NCBI GenBank assembly: GCA_002348705.1
Contig: DEAU01000014.1
Coordinates: 1 to 64,000, forward strand
Reading direction: 5' to 3'
Length of the DNA stretch: 64,000 nucleotides
From: Candidatus Neomicrothrix sp. UBA2974
GTDB taxonomy: Bacteria; Actinomycetota; Acidimicrobiia; Acidimicrobiales; MedAcidi-G1
Within the stretch, counting starts at the first letter, position 1. Every line of letters starts with the position of its first letter. A model generated the notes under the pieces. The model did no database searches. It was not told the origin of the DNA and saw nothing but the letters and a program-made list of their open reading frames with translations. Position numbers and translations under genes: made by a program. Shown piece after piece: positions 1 through 9,399 of this stretch.

Positions 1-150
1 ATCTGGCGGGCTGGTGGTTGTTGGAGCCAAAGTCCCCTTGGTGGTGGCCGGCACCAGAGCGTCCTGATGGTCTGGTGTCCTTCCGCACGAACTGGCTGAG
101 CCGACTAGCAGTAGAAAGCCCAGCAGCGCTATCGGGAGACGGAAACGCAT
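1..150 (-). CDS. Putative lipoprotein, N-terminal fragment (cut by window edge)
   Basis: Only the first 50 residues are inside the window. The ATG at 150 follows a GGGAG ribosome-binding site about nine bases upstream. The protein starts with a basic, hydrophobic signal segment ending in a lipobox-like A-S-S-C at residues 19-22, then a Thr/Pro-rich linker, as expected for a membrane-anchored secreted lipoprotein. It lies 95 bases downstream of the MBOAT acyltransferase on the same strand. In O-acetylation loci that position is often held by an SGNH/AlgJ-like partner, but no catalytic motif is visible here, so the enzyme identity is only a guess from context. Confidence 0.6.
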   Translation of the reverse strand, partial: MRFRLPIALLGFLLLVGSASSCGRTPDHQDALVPATTKGTLAPTTTSPPD

Positions 151-245
151 ATGGCCATTCTCCCAGAGGCAGTGGCGGCCTAGGCCATTTCCCTTCGAAA
201 CACGAACAGGGAATTACCCGATGCAAAAGGCTGGCTAATGACGAC

Positions 246-1655
246 TTAGAAGGCGAAGTAAAGAAATGGTGCTACCCCGTCAGGTCCGAACACGTTAAGG
301 ATCACGAATACTGTTGCCACTAAAGCCGCTTGAAGCACTACGGGAATCTGACCCGCTCGCTCCCACAAACCGTCGAATCGACCCCGCGGCCATACCTGTG
401 TCATCGCTCCGATAGTGAGCAGGGCTAGAACGCCACGGTCCACCGAGGGCGCAGAAGTCCATGACCCACCCAACGAGCCAAAGACCTCGAGGGCCCTTGG
501 CAGATCAACCGCTCGAAAGAAGATCCAACCGGCGCACACCACGTGGAAGACAGCAACCCTACGTATCAGTTGGCCTAGCTTCCCGGTATGACGCGCGGGC
601 GCCAGTAGTGGCACGAAGCGCTCTATTACTAGACCTACACCGTGGATCGCCCCCCACAAAATGAATGTCCAGCCTGCGCCGTGCCACAGACCACCAAGAA
701 GCATCGTCACCAGGAGGTTGCGGGCCGTACGCGCCCTACCGCCCTGGTTACCACCTAGCCCGATGTATAAATAGTCGCGAAGCCAAGAGCTCAAACTGAT
801 ATGCCAACGGCGCCAAAAATCTTGGAGACTCAGGGCCCGATACGGCTGATTGAAGTTGTCCGGAAATCGGAAGCCGAGTAGAAGAGCTATCCCGATGGCG
901 ATGTCGCTGTAACCGCTGAAATCTCCATAGATCTGAAGCGCGTAGCCATAAACCGCCAGAAGGGTCTCCAAGCCGGTAGCACCACCAGGATTGGCGAAAA
1001 CGCCGTCAACCAGTTCGGCACCCAAGACGTCAGCAAGGATTACCTTCTTAAAGAGGCCACCAACGATAAGTCGACCGGCTCGGCCGGTCTCAAGCGGACT
1101 TCGGTCTTCCGTGGCTAACTGTGTCAAGAAGTCCCGCGCTCGGACTATCGGACCCGCAACAAGCTGTGGGAAGAATCCAACGAACAGTGCGAAATCCAGC
1201 AGTTTGTTAGTGGGCGCGAGCACGCGGCGGTAGATGTCGATGGAATAGGACATCGTCTGGAACGTGTAGAAGCTGATACCCACCGGCAGGATGATCCGCA
1301 ACGGCCCTGCCGAGACATGAAATCCCAGACGGGCAAGGAGATCGACGAACGAGTCCACAAAGAATCCCGCGTACTTGAATATCGCGAGCATTCCGAGGTT
1401 TGTTAGGAGACTGGCGGCTAATCCCAAGCACCGGACCCGGCGGTTGTCGGAAGCATGTATCACCCGACCTGCCATAAAATCGACGATCGTTGAGATCCAG
1501 ATCAGGGAAAGGAAACGCCAGTCCCACCAGCCGTAGAAGACAGCGCTGGCTGCAACCATGGTCGCCTTCCATGCTCTAGGGCGCTGGAGGAGCACCGTGT
1601 GCGCGAGGAGGACCAGCGACAGAAAGACAGCGAATGTAATCGTAGGGAACAGCAT
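246..1655 (-). CDS. MBOAT family O-acyltransferase (AlgI/DltB-like)
   Basis: A 469-residue polytopic membrane protein of the membrane-bound O-acyltransferase family, which moves acyl groups (usually acetyl) onto extracytoplasmic polysaccharide. The AlgI-type core is visible: PVGISFYTFQTMSYSID near residues 124-140, the re-entrant RRWHISLSSWLRDYLY around 282-297, and the catalytic histidine in GLWHGAGW (His325). Many hydrophobic helices flank these motifs. Length is typical for AlgI. The start ATG precedes a classic MLFPTITF opening. The lipoprotein fragment downstream may be the partner that completes transfer. Adjacent glycosyltransferases on the opposite strand suggest that a surface glycan is the acceptor; the exact substrate cannot be read from sequence. 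Confidence 0.9.
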   Translation of the reverse strand: MLFPTITFAVFLSLVLLAHTVLLQRPRAWKATMVAASAVFYGWWDWRFLSLIWISTIVDFMAGRVIHASDNRRVRCLGLAASLLTNLGMLAIFKYAGFFVDSFVDLLARLGFHVSAGPLRIILPVGISFYTFQTMSYSIDIYRRVLAPTNKLLDFALFVGFFPQLVAGPIVRARDFLTQLATEDRSPLETGRAGRLIVGGLFKKVILADVLGAELVDGVFANPGGATGLETLLAVYGYALQIYGDFSGYSDIAIGIALLLGFRFPDNFNQPYRALSLQDFWRRWHISLSSWLRDYLYIGLGGNQGGRARTARNLLVTMLLGGLWHGAGWTFILWGAIHGVGLVIERFVPLLAPARHTGKLGQLIRRVAVFHVVCAGWIFFRAVDLPRALEVFGSLGGSWTSAPSVDRGVLALLTIGAMTQVWPRGRFDGLWERAGQIPVVLQAALVATVFVILNVFGPDGVAPFLYFAF

Positions 1656-1741
1656 GGGCTCAATGAGTCTGCCACCGTCCTTCCAATAGGTCGGAAGCCG
1701 CGCAGAGTCAACCAGGAGGGGCCCAGTACGATCCGAGTCCC

Positions 1742-2893
1742 ATGAGCCCCGAGCTACCTGAGGGCGACCTCAACCGGCTAGTAGCCAGTTCCGGGATTCG
1801 GCGAATCCACGTCCTGTCATGGCGCGACCTTGAGGATCCCGAAGCCGGCGGATCTGAGGTCTATGTCCATGAGGTTGCCTCTCGATGGGCGGCTGCAGGA
1901 TTAGCGGTCTCGATTCGCACATCGGCTATTCCGGGCGGCAATGAAACTACAGCGCGTGATGGCTACGAGGTCGTCCGGCGATCCGGCCGTTATCAGGTCT
2001 TTCCTCAGGCTGTTCTCGACGAACTGACACGCCGCCAAGGACCGAGGGACGCTCTGGTGGAGGTGTGGAACGGGGTTCCGTTCCTCTCACCACTCTGGTC
2101 GCGAAAGCCCCGGATCGTTGTTCAGCACCATGACCACGGCGCATTGTGGCCAATAGTTATCGCCTCGCCGTTTCTTGCTCGAGCGGGTTGGATCTTTGAA
2201 CATCGACTCGCACCTCTCTGCTACAAAGACACGCCGATCGTCACCCTTTCACCTTCCTCAAAGGCCGAGTTGGTCGCCAATCTTGGACACGCCGCGGAAC
2301 AAATCCATGTGATACCGCCCGGCATAAACCCGCGATACCGGCCTGGAGGATTTCGAGCCGAAGATCCGACTGTGCTCAGCGTCGGGCGCTTGACTGCTCC
2401 AAAGCGACTCGATGTGCTTCTCAGAGCATTGAAAGTGGCTCGTGAACATCGCCCGGGTCTTCGAATGGAAGTCGTTGGAAGCGGTCCCGAGTCAGGGAGT
2501 CTTCTGGAGTTGGCTAAAAGCCTCGAACTTGCCACAGCCGTTGAGTTCCTTGGCCGTATAGGTGATGGAGATCTCGTTCACGCCTACCAGCGCGCGCGAG
2601 TCGTTGCTAGCGCGTCGATGAGCGAGGGCTGGGGAATGACTCTCACAGAAGGAGCAGCCTGTGGCACGCCGGGAATTGCCACTGACATACCTGGCCATCG
2701 AGACGCCATTGACGATGGACGATCGGGACTCCTAGCAGCCACTGATGCCGATCTGCCGGACCTCATGCTCGAGGCCTGTGGGCCAAGATGGGACGGCTTA
2801 TCGGCTGGCGCCCTATCTCTCTCTCGCCTATTTGACTGGGACCGCACTGCTACTGAGGTCTTTCGAGTCCTTGCATCGACGGTTAGTTCATGA
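1742..2893 (+). CDS. Glycosyltransferase family 4
   Basis: A 383-residue GT-B fold glycosyltransferase. The N-terminal domain carries the glycine-rich acceptor loop (DPEAGGSEVYVHE, about 32-44). The C-terminal donor domain shows SVGRLTAPKR (R216 and K221, diphosphate binding) and the retaining-enzyme E-x7-E motif (E295 and E303 in SEGWGMTLTEG). It probably transfers a sugar from a nucleotide donor at the inner face of the membrane. Its stop overlaps the start of the AftD-like gene by four bases (2890-2893), so the two are translationally coupled and likely build the same envelope glycan. It is divergent from the MBOAT gene across an 86-base gap. Confidence 0.9.
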   Translation: MSPELPEGDLNRLVASSGIRRIHVLSWRDLEDPEAGGSEVYVHEVASRWAAAGLAVSIRTSAIPGGNETTARDGYEVVRRSGRYQVFPQAVLDELTRRQGPRDALVEVWNGVPFLSPLWSRKPRIVVQHHDHGALWPIVIASPFLARAGWIFEHRLAPLCYKDTPIVTLSPSSKAELVANLGHAAEQIHVIPPGINPRYRPGGFRAEDPTVLSVGRLTAPKRLDVLLRALKVAREHRPGLRMEVVGSGPESGSLLELAKSLELATAVEFLGRIGDGDLVHAYQRARVVASASMSEGWGMTLTEGAACGTPGIATDIPGHRDAIDDGRSGLLAATDADLPDLMLEACGPRWDGLSAGALSLSRLFDWDRTATEVFRVLASTVSS

Positions 2894-5800
2894 GACGAAA
2901 GCCCACAGCGCCTCGCCTAAACCGCGACATTGTTCTAAGGGGACGCCTCGACATTGCGGTGATCGCACTACTTGCCTACGGGCCTCTTCTCCTTTCCGAT
3001 GTGGGGCGGGTGGTAGCTGACACGAAGGCATATCTCTACCTCGACCCTGCTCGGCTACTTGCCCGAGCTCCATGGATGTGGCACTCGGAGGTTGGCCTGG
3101 GAACCGTCACTCACCAGAACATCGGCTTCGTCTGGCCTATTGGCCCCTTCTACTGGTTGGGAGAAGTTCTCGGTCTTCCCGACTGGGTGACACAGCGCCT
3201 CTGGATGGGATCCATTCTTCTGGTAGCCGGGTTGGGAACCCGGTGGTTACTGCAGACCTTGGGCTGGCGAGGACCAGCGCTCCTCGTGTCCGCCTTGGCC
3301 TACATGCTCAGCCCGTACCTCTTGAACTTTCTCTCCTGGGTATCTCCAATACTTCTGCCTTGGGCGGCCTTGCCATGGCTCCTCGGCCTCACGGACCGAG
3401 CCCTGCGAAGTGTCGGTTGGCGACACGCCGCCGCTTTCGGCCTCACAACTCTGACTTGCGGCGGGGTTAACGCCACCTCACTTCTCCTGGTTGGACTTGG
3501 ACCGGTTTGCTGGCTGATCTGGACTGGGTTTGAGGGTTCACTCCCCTGGCGGCGGGTGGCAATGACGGCCGTTCGTATAGGAGTTGCTGTATTTGCAACC
3601 AGCCTGTGGTGGATCGCTGGCATCGTTATTCAGGCCAAGTACGGGCTCCCGACACTCCACCTGACCGAGAACTACAGGGTGGTCTCCGATGCTGCTACAG
3701 CGCCGGAACTCTTTCGAGGCCTGGGCTATTGGTACTTCTATGGCCAGGGTCATGTCGGGCCGTGGATCGAGTCGTCGAATTCGTATACCCGTTGGGCTCT
3801 GCCACTGTCCTTTGGCCTACCTCTCCTCGGCCTCTTTTCAGCAGCAATAGTCAAGTTCCGCCACCGGGGGCACATGCTGGTCTTGCTCGCAGTTGGACTA
3901 CTTGTCGGGATCGGAGCCCACCCATATGACGACCCGTCGATTCTCGGCAGAATGTTTCGTGAACTCACCCTCACCGACGCCGGGCTCGCACTACGCAGTA
4001 CGGCTCGGGTGTTACCACTAGTCGTCCTTGCGACTGCGGTCTTTCTCGGAGCCGCCGTGTCGGCCATCGGGCGGTGGAGGCCACGCTGGGAGAATGCAGT
4101 AGCAGCTTTGATCTGCGCTCTCGCTGTGGCAAACCTGTCGCCGGCTTGGCAGGGCAAGTTACTCGGCGAGATCTACCAGCGGGATGAGAATATTCCGGCT
4201 GCGTGGTCCGATGCCGCCGCATATCTAGATAGAGGCAACAGTGATACCCGAGTACTGGAGGTCCCCGGATCCGATTTCGCAGCGTACCGTTGGGGCCATA
4301 GTGGCGATCCCGTACTTCCGGGACTCATCGATCGTGATCACGTGGCGAGAGAGCTCATCCCTCAGGGGTCGCCGGCATCAGCAGAGATCATCGTGGCCCT
4401 CGACCGCGAGTTTCAGGAGAACCGGTTCGATCCCGATGGCCTCGCTCCCCTAGCGAGACTCCTCGGTGTCGGAGAAGTCGTCGTTCGGTCAGACCTTCAA
4501 TACGAGCGCTATCGGACCCCACGCCCGTCTGACCTTTGGGCGCAGCTCGTTGACGCCCCCGGATTCGACAAGCCGGTCACCTTTGGTGATTCCATCCCAA
4601 ATATTGCCGGTCCAGAAAGACCGTTAATCGACGCCCATACGCTTTCCCGTCCCACTGACCACTCAACTCCTCCGGCAGTCGCCGTGCTACCTGTGCGAGA
4701 ACCGAAGGCCATCGTCCGGGTCGCCGAACCTGATTACCCGATTGTCGTGGTTGGGGATGCGGCAGGAATCGTGGCTGCCGCCGGCGAAGGTTTCCTCCAG
4801 CCCGGTCGACCCATCCTGTTCAGCGCGTCATTGACTGAGGAGAACGCGCAGAGACCACTGGTAATTGGCCCCGACGCACTTGTCGTTCTGACAGACACCA
4901 ACCGGCTTCAAGGTCGCCGCTGGGGCACGATCCGGGAGACCCACGGTTTCACCGAGCGATACGGCGAGAACCACGACCCGTCCAATCTTTCCGACCAACC
5001 CCTGCAGGCACTTCCCGACCATGTGGGGACGCAGACAGTGTCCGTATCTAACGGTCTTAAAGTCGATGCCAGCGGTTACGGAAATCCGGTGACCTACACG
5101 CCAGGCGACCAGCCGTACCACGCTGTAGATGGCCGATATGACACAGCGTGGCGTGTCGGGGCCTTCAGCGATGTAAGGGGCGAATGGCTGACGATCACTC
5201 TGGACAAGGCTGCAGTAATCAATGGCATAAGAGTTCTTCAGGCTGCCGGGCCAAACCAGAATCGGTGGATCACCCGCCTCCGGATCCATACAGGACAAGC
5301 GACGCTGGTTCGCGAATTGAACAACTCCTCGCGGACGCGCCCCGGACAGATGTTGCCTCTGGAGCCCAACGCGACCTCCGAAATCAGACTCGAGATACTC
5401 GCCACTGACGTAGGTCCGCAGGATTACTACGGGGGTTTTCATCCAGTCGGATTCGCCGAAGTCGTCGTTCCCGGCGTAACAATCGACCAGACGATTTTGC
5501 TACCGACCGACCTAGCAGACGCTCGACCAGCTGACTTCGGAGCCAACGTGGCGGTGATCCTCTCCCGTGAGCGCGTGGAGCCACGAGACGCCGATCGACA
5601 TGATCCTGAGTTAGCCCTTGACCGGACCGTCACTCTTCCCTGGCCGAGAACTCTCAAACTTCGGGGCGAAGCTCGTCTCTCGACACACACTCACGACAGC
5701 ATCTGGAACAGCCCCACGGGCCCAATCGCCACTGCATCAGGCAGTCTTCAAGGCAACCTGCCATCCCGTCCTCGTTCTGCTTTCGACCACAATCCCGACA

Positions 5801-7239
5801 CCGCCTGGCAGTCGCCAATCAATGCGGCAGAAGGGTCGTGGCTCCAACTAGACATGGAGGCCGCCAGATCTTTTGACGACCTCCATCTGGTCTACCGCGC
5901 CGATGGCCTTCACTCGGCGCCACTTTTAGTTCGAGTTCTAGCTGACGGTCGCGAAGTTGGATCCACGAGGACAACCGGAACATTGCAGACCTCAAGCGGC
6001 TCCGTGCATGTCCACCTCGACGTCGGACCGTTCACCGCCCGAGCACTTCGTCTTGAGTTTCTAGCAGTTCGGCCCCGGCTGACACTTGGGTGGACAACTG
6101 GCCAGCCGGAAGTTCTCCCTATCGGAATCGTCGCCGTGAAGAGCCGCTCTGGTATTCCAGCTGCCGGATTCCGGCCTGACACTGTCGTAAGTGCGTCCGC
6201 TGCTCCCAATCCCGCGGATGGATGTCGTGATGACCTTATTTGGATCAACGACAAGGCCATTCCAGTACGAGTGGTCGGTTCAGCGGAGCAGGCGGCACTC
6301 CGTGAAGCACTCGTCGTCGAGGCCTGTGGCCCCCCAGTTGATTTGGAAGCAGGCCCGAGCCGTATACGCACTGCTGCTGGACGCGACACGGGTATTGACA
6401 TCGATCGCCTAGTTCTCGATTCGGGAGACTCCAACGGCAACCTCGCCACCACCAATTTCCACCTGCCTGAGGTGAGCGCGATGAAACAAGGGCGGACACG
6501 CATGAGCGTGGAGATCGGGGCAGGTAAAGATCCCCTATGGCTGATTCTCGGTCAAAGCCATAACCCGGGCTGGAGCCTACGCGACGGTGATGGAACCGAC
6601 TTTGGCCCCCCTCAGTTAGTCGATGGCTACGCCAATGGATGGTTGGTGGAACCTTCAGAGACTAATTCCACCACCTTCACCCTCGAGTGGAAACCACAGC
6701 GGGCAGTCTGGATTGCTCTTGCAACTTCACTTTTCGCAACAGTTGTCTGTCTTCTGGGATTCTTCTGTGGAGGCCGCAGCGTCCTGCCAACTAAAGAGCC
6801 TGAAGTGACTTTCGTGAACCCGTTACACAAGAGAAGTATTACGAGCAACCCAATTGGCGCCCTATTTGGACTCGTGATAGCTGGATTCACGCTAATAAAC
6901 CTTCCGGGATGGCACTCTGCTGCAGCTCTGGTCGGCATACTCGGTGCTCTGACGATTACTGGGCGCGTAGGACACAGGGCTGCTTCCCTAGCAGCAGCGA
7001 CTGCGATGGCTGTAACTGCGGTCCTTATTGCCCTAGAGCAGATCCGGGAGCGCCATCCTCGCGATTTCGTCTGGCCGCAATTCTTTGACCAGTTTCACGT
7101 GTTGGCGGTATTGGGCATCCTTCTCACGGCCGCTGCCGCCTTGGAGGAGCTTTTGGAACGACGTTCGACGATCTCAGGTGTCGGCGATTTCTATTCAAAG
7201 TGGAGTACCAGCCCCGGTCCAGAGCCAAGTGGCTACTGA
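2890..7239 (+). CDS. AftD-like alpha-(1->3)-arabinofuranosyltransferase with two discoidin-like domains
   Basis: A 1449-residue integral membrane GT-C glycosyltransferase of the DUF3367/AftD type. In mycobacteria the family adds arabinofuranose from decaprenyl-phospho-arabinose to arabinogalactan or lipoarabinomannan. The N-terminal multi-pass region (to about residue 430) has the characteristic first periplasmic loop with ADTK and a following LDP (Asp44 and Asp52 as candidate catalytic acids). Two F5/8 type C (discoidin-like, carbohydrate-binding) modules follow, around 735-860 (AVDGRYDTAWR) and 945-1065 (AFDHNPDTAWQ). Further transmembrane helices close the protein at about 1270-1290 and 1325-1420. 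It overlaps the GT4 gene by four bases at its start, and the convergent membrane-protein gene by 45 bases at its end. The acceptor glycan in this organism is unknown. Confidence 0.88.
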   Translation: MRRKPTAPRLNRDIVLRGRLDIAVIALLAYGPLLLSDVGRVVADTKAYLYLDPARLLARAPWMWHSEVGLGTVTHQNIGFVWPIGPFYWLGEVLGLPDWVTQRLWMGSILLVAGLGTRWLLQTLGWRGPALLVSALAYMLSPYLLNFLSWVSPILLPWAALPWLLGLTDRALRSVGWRHAAAFGLTTLTCGGVNATSLLLVGLGPVCWLIWTGFEGSLPWRRVAMTAVRIGVAVFATSLWWIAGIVIQAKYGLPTLHLTENYRVVSDAATAPELFRGLGYWYFYGQGHVGPWIESSNSYTRWALPLSFGLPLLGLFSAAIVKFRHRGHMLVLLAVGLLVGIGAHPYDDPSILGRMFRELTLTDAGLALRSTARVLPLVVLATAVFLGAAVSAIGRWRPRWENAVAALICALAVANLSPAWQGKLLGEIYQRDENIPAAWSDAAAYLDRGNSDTRVLEVPGSDFAAYRWGHSGDPVLPGLIDRDHVARELIPQGSPASAEIIVALDREFQENRFDPDGLAPLARLLGVGEVVVRSDLQYERYRTPRPSDLWAQLVDAPGFDKPVTFGDSIPNIAGPERPLIDAHTLSRPTDHSTPPAVAVLPVREPKAIVRVAEPDYPIVVVGDAAGIVAAAGEGFLQPGRPILFSASLTEENAQRPLVIGPDALVVLTDTNRLQGRRWGTIRETHGFTERYGENHDPSNLSDQPLQALPDHVGTQTVSVSNGLKVDASGYGNPVTYTPGDQPYHAVDGRYDTAWRVGAFSDVRGEWLTITLDKAAVINGIRVLQAAGPNQNRWITRLRIHTGQATLVRELNNSSRTRPGQMLPLEPNATSEIRLEILATDVGPQDYYGGFHPVGFAEVVVPGVTIDQTILLPTDLADARPADFGANVAVILSRERVEPRDADRHDPELALDRTVTLPWPRTLKLRGEARLSTHTHDSIWNSPTGPIATASGSLQGNLPSRPRSAFDHNPDTAWQSPINAAEGSWLQLDMEAARSFDDLHLVYRADGLHSAPLLVRVLADGREVGSTRTTGTLQTSSGSVHVHLDVGPFTARALRLEFLAVRPRLTLGWTTGQPEVLPIGIVAVKSRSGIPAAGFRPDTVVSASAAPNPADGCRDDLIWINDKAIPVRVVGSAEQAALREALVVEACGPPVDLEAGPSRIRTAAGRDTGIDIDRLVLDSGDSNGNLATTNFHLPEVSAMKQGRTRMSVEIGAGKDPLWLILGQSHNPGWSLRDGDGTDFGPPQLVDGYANGWLVEPSETNSTTFTLEWKPQRAVWIALATSLFATVVCLLGFFCGGRSVLPTKEPEVTFVNPLHKRSITSNPIGALFGLVIAGFTLINLPGWHSAAALVGILGALTITGRVGHRAASLAAATAMAVTAVLIALEQIRERHPRDFVWPQFFDQFHVLAVLGILLTAAAALEELLERRSTISGVGDFYSKWSTSPGPEPSGY

Positions 7240-8562
7240 TGCACAGACGGCTATTGCAGGTGCGATACCAAGCAGTCCTGCCGCCAACCGGTTATCGAGT
7301 CGACCGGAAATCAATCCCAAGGCCCTGGGGGTCCATGCGAGGATCGCTAAAACTGCAAGCGGTCCCGAATAGCGGGCCATCTGCATTCCAATGTGGGCAT
7401 AGTCAATCCTGTCGGTGAAATAGATGTAGGCAGCGGCGTAAATCGCTACCACTAGAAGCGCCACTCCCCCTCCCATCAATACTCGGCGAACGCCGCGTAG
7501 GCGTCGTAGGTCCTGTCCGTCGAGTGTCGCAAGAGCAAGAAGAGTCACCGCCGAGAGAATCCAGGGAACCGCGCCAGGCAGGTCTGCCTCCCAGAAGCCC
7601 AACTGCCGGTACCAGCCTTGGATGTAGTGCCGGAACTCCGTGATCCATGTGTCGACCGTTGCCCAGAGAAACCCCGGCAGGTCGCCAATTAGCCGGTCTC
7701 GCTGAACAGCCGGCTGGTAGTTGATTTCCTGGATCAGGGTAGTCGTCGTCGCTCGATAGTTCTCCGAGGAACGCGCCAGTGATGTCGCCAGACCGACCGT
7801 AAGAGCCCCAGCGGCGGCCAGCGCAGCGCGGCGACGTCCTTGACTCCGATTCAAAATCCAGGAGAGCGGGAAGAGCGCCAACACGAGGAAATATGGAGGT
7901 TTAGCTAAGGCAAGAAGGAAGGTAGAGGTCAGCAGCGCGCCCCAGTTGAGATTCTCTCCGGCTTCTACCCGGGACCACGTAGCCACGGCTATTAGGACAG
8001 CAGCGATCGTTAAGCCGTCTGGCGAGACCGACGAGGCCAGAGCGAGGTTCAGCGGGATAAGCGCCGCTGCCGCCAATGACCAGCGAAACGCTCTTGCTGT
8101 GCGGACTGCCCAGTAAGACAGAGCTAGGTAGGCGCCCAAGGAGGCCAGGCGTCCAGCCCATAGGACAATTACTCCGGGTGCATCGACTGCGACTGGTATG
8201 ACCGCACCGAGAGTGGCCGGAAGGTAGCCGACCGGAGTTGAAGCAGTGGTGGGGCGGGTATCCACGAAAATCATTCGCCCGTCGGGGCTGTGATCCATTA
8301 GTGCTCGAACCGAAATCATCGACCACGGAGGCCGACCCTCTCCGTGATCGATGATTATCTGCGATGTTGCTTCCCGGTGTGCGGCGGGAATAAACGATCC
8401 AGTCCCCGAAGGCGTTATGGCAGGCTCCAACTGACCGTTGGCCATGTCGACAACACGGGCGAAGTGGGTGAATTCGTCATAGGCCGTCCACGCTGGCGAC
8501 AAAAAGGAGATAAGGACACCGAGTGGCAGGCCGACCAGTATGAGGAGTCGCTGAGGCGTCAC
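7195..8562 (-). CDS. DUF2142-like polytopic membrane protein
   Basis: A 455-residue multi-spanning membrane protein. The N-terminal helix followed by SPAWTAYDEFTHFARV is the signature of DUF2142 proteins, which resemble GT-C glycosyltransferases and sit in surface-polysaccharide loci; the acidic YDE/H motif lies where the GT-C catalytic loop would be. About ten hydrophobic segments follow. The last 45 bases are shared, tail to tail, with the AftD-like gene. A function in glycan transfer or export is inferred only from family and context. Confidence 0.8.
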   Translation of the reverse strand: MTPQRLLILVGLPLGVLISFLSPAWTAYDEFTHFARVVDMANGQLEPAITPSGTGSFIPAAHREATSQIIIDHGEGRPPWSMISVRALMDHSPDGRMIFVDTRPTTASTPVGYLPATLGAVIPVAVDAPGVIVLWAGRLASLGAYLALSYWAVRTARAFRWSLAAAALIPLNLALASSVSPDGLTIAAVLIAVATWSRVEAGENLNWGALLTSTFLLALAKPPYFLVLALFPLSWILNRSQGRRRAALAAAGALTVGLATSLARSSENYRATTTTLIQEINYQPAVQRDRLIGDLPGFLWATVDTWITEFRHYIQGWYRQLGFWEADLPGAVPWILSAVTLLALATLDGQDLRRLRGVRRVLMGGGVALLVVAIYAAAYIYFTDRIDYAHIGMQMARYSGPLAVLAILAWTPRALGLISGRLDNRLAAGLLGIAPAIAVCASVATWLWTGAGTPL

Positions 8563-8671
8563 TGCATACAGCGTAGAACTCCCTCCTGATTCAGTGAGAA
8601 CACACTGGCTTTGGTCCCATCATCTATTTTCTGACCAGTTCATTTTCGGTCTGACTCGTTACTGTCGGGCT

Positions 8672-9367
8672 GTGTCCGATCCTCCCGTTCTTCTAGTCCA
8701 TGGATTCGGCACGTCTTTTGAGTCCACCTGGCGGCACAACGGCTGGGTTGATCTCCTCGAAGATGCTGATCGCTCGGTCATCGGCGTGGACCTCCTCGGC
8801 CATGGATCTGCCCCAAAACCAACCGATCCAGAGGCCTACCGGGATCTTGAGGAACGAATTCTCCTAGAACTGCCGGACCGACCGGTCGACGCCATCGGAT
8901 TCTCGGCGGGTGGTGTTGCGCTGCTCTGGCTTGCCGCTCACTATCCGGATCGTTTTCGCCGACTTGTAGTTGCGGGGGTTGGCCGAGGTTCCCTCAATGA
9001 TGCCGATGAACGAAGGCTCGAGATCGTTGAAGCTGTCCGAAGCGGCTTAGCGAGAACGCCCGAGCTTCGATATTTCGCCGACCTGCCGGAGGCCAGCGGG
9101 CAGGGAGAGCACGTCAGGGAGGCACTCACGGCTTTCCTCTCCCGGCCAGACAGGCGGACACTCTCCCCTGAGATCCTCGCACGCATCGTTGTGCCCGTAC
9201 TCGTCGTTTTAGGAGATCAAGATTTCGCAGGTCCAGCTCTACCGCTCGTTGAGGCCCTCCCTTCCGGCAACTACCAAGAGCTTCGCGGTGTAGATCATTT
9301 CGCTACACCGAAGGACTTCGGATTTCTGGATGCTGCGCTCCGCTTTCTGGATATTGATGCGTTCTGA
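8672..9367 (+). CDS. Alpha/beta hydrolase
   Basis: About 231 residues from a GTG at 8672. An in-frame ATG at 8594 would add 26 residues that look unlike the fold, so the GTG immediately before SDPPVLLVHGFG is preferred. The hydrolase features are the oxyanion strand LLVHGFGTSFEST, the nucleophile elbow GFSAGG, a late Asp in GDQDFAG and the catalytic His in VDHFATP. This is a complete Ser-Asp-His triad. Small size and a lid-poor core suggest an esterase or lactonase-type enzyme of unknown substrate. It stands alone between two minus-strand genes. Confidence 0.82.
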   Translation: MSDPPVLLVHGFGTSFESTWRHNGWVDLLEDADRSVIGVDLLGHGSAPKPTDPEAYRDLEERILLELPDRPVDAIGFSAGGVALLWLAAHYPDRFRRLVVAGVGRGSLNDADERRLEIVEAVRSGLARTPELRYFADLPEASGQGEHVREALTAFLSRPDRRTLSPEILARIVVPVLVVLGDQDFAGPALPLVEALPSGNYQELRGVDHFATPKDFGFLDAALRFLDIDAF

Positions 9368-9399
9368 CCGGCCGGTGGTGGTAGCACCGAAAATTGGAC

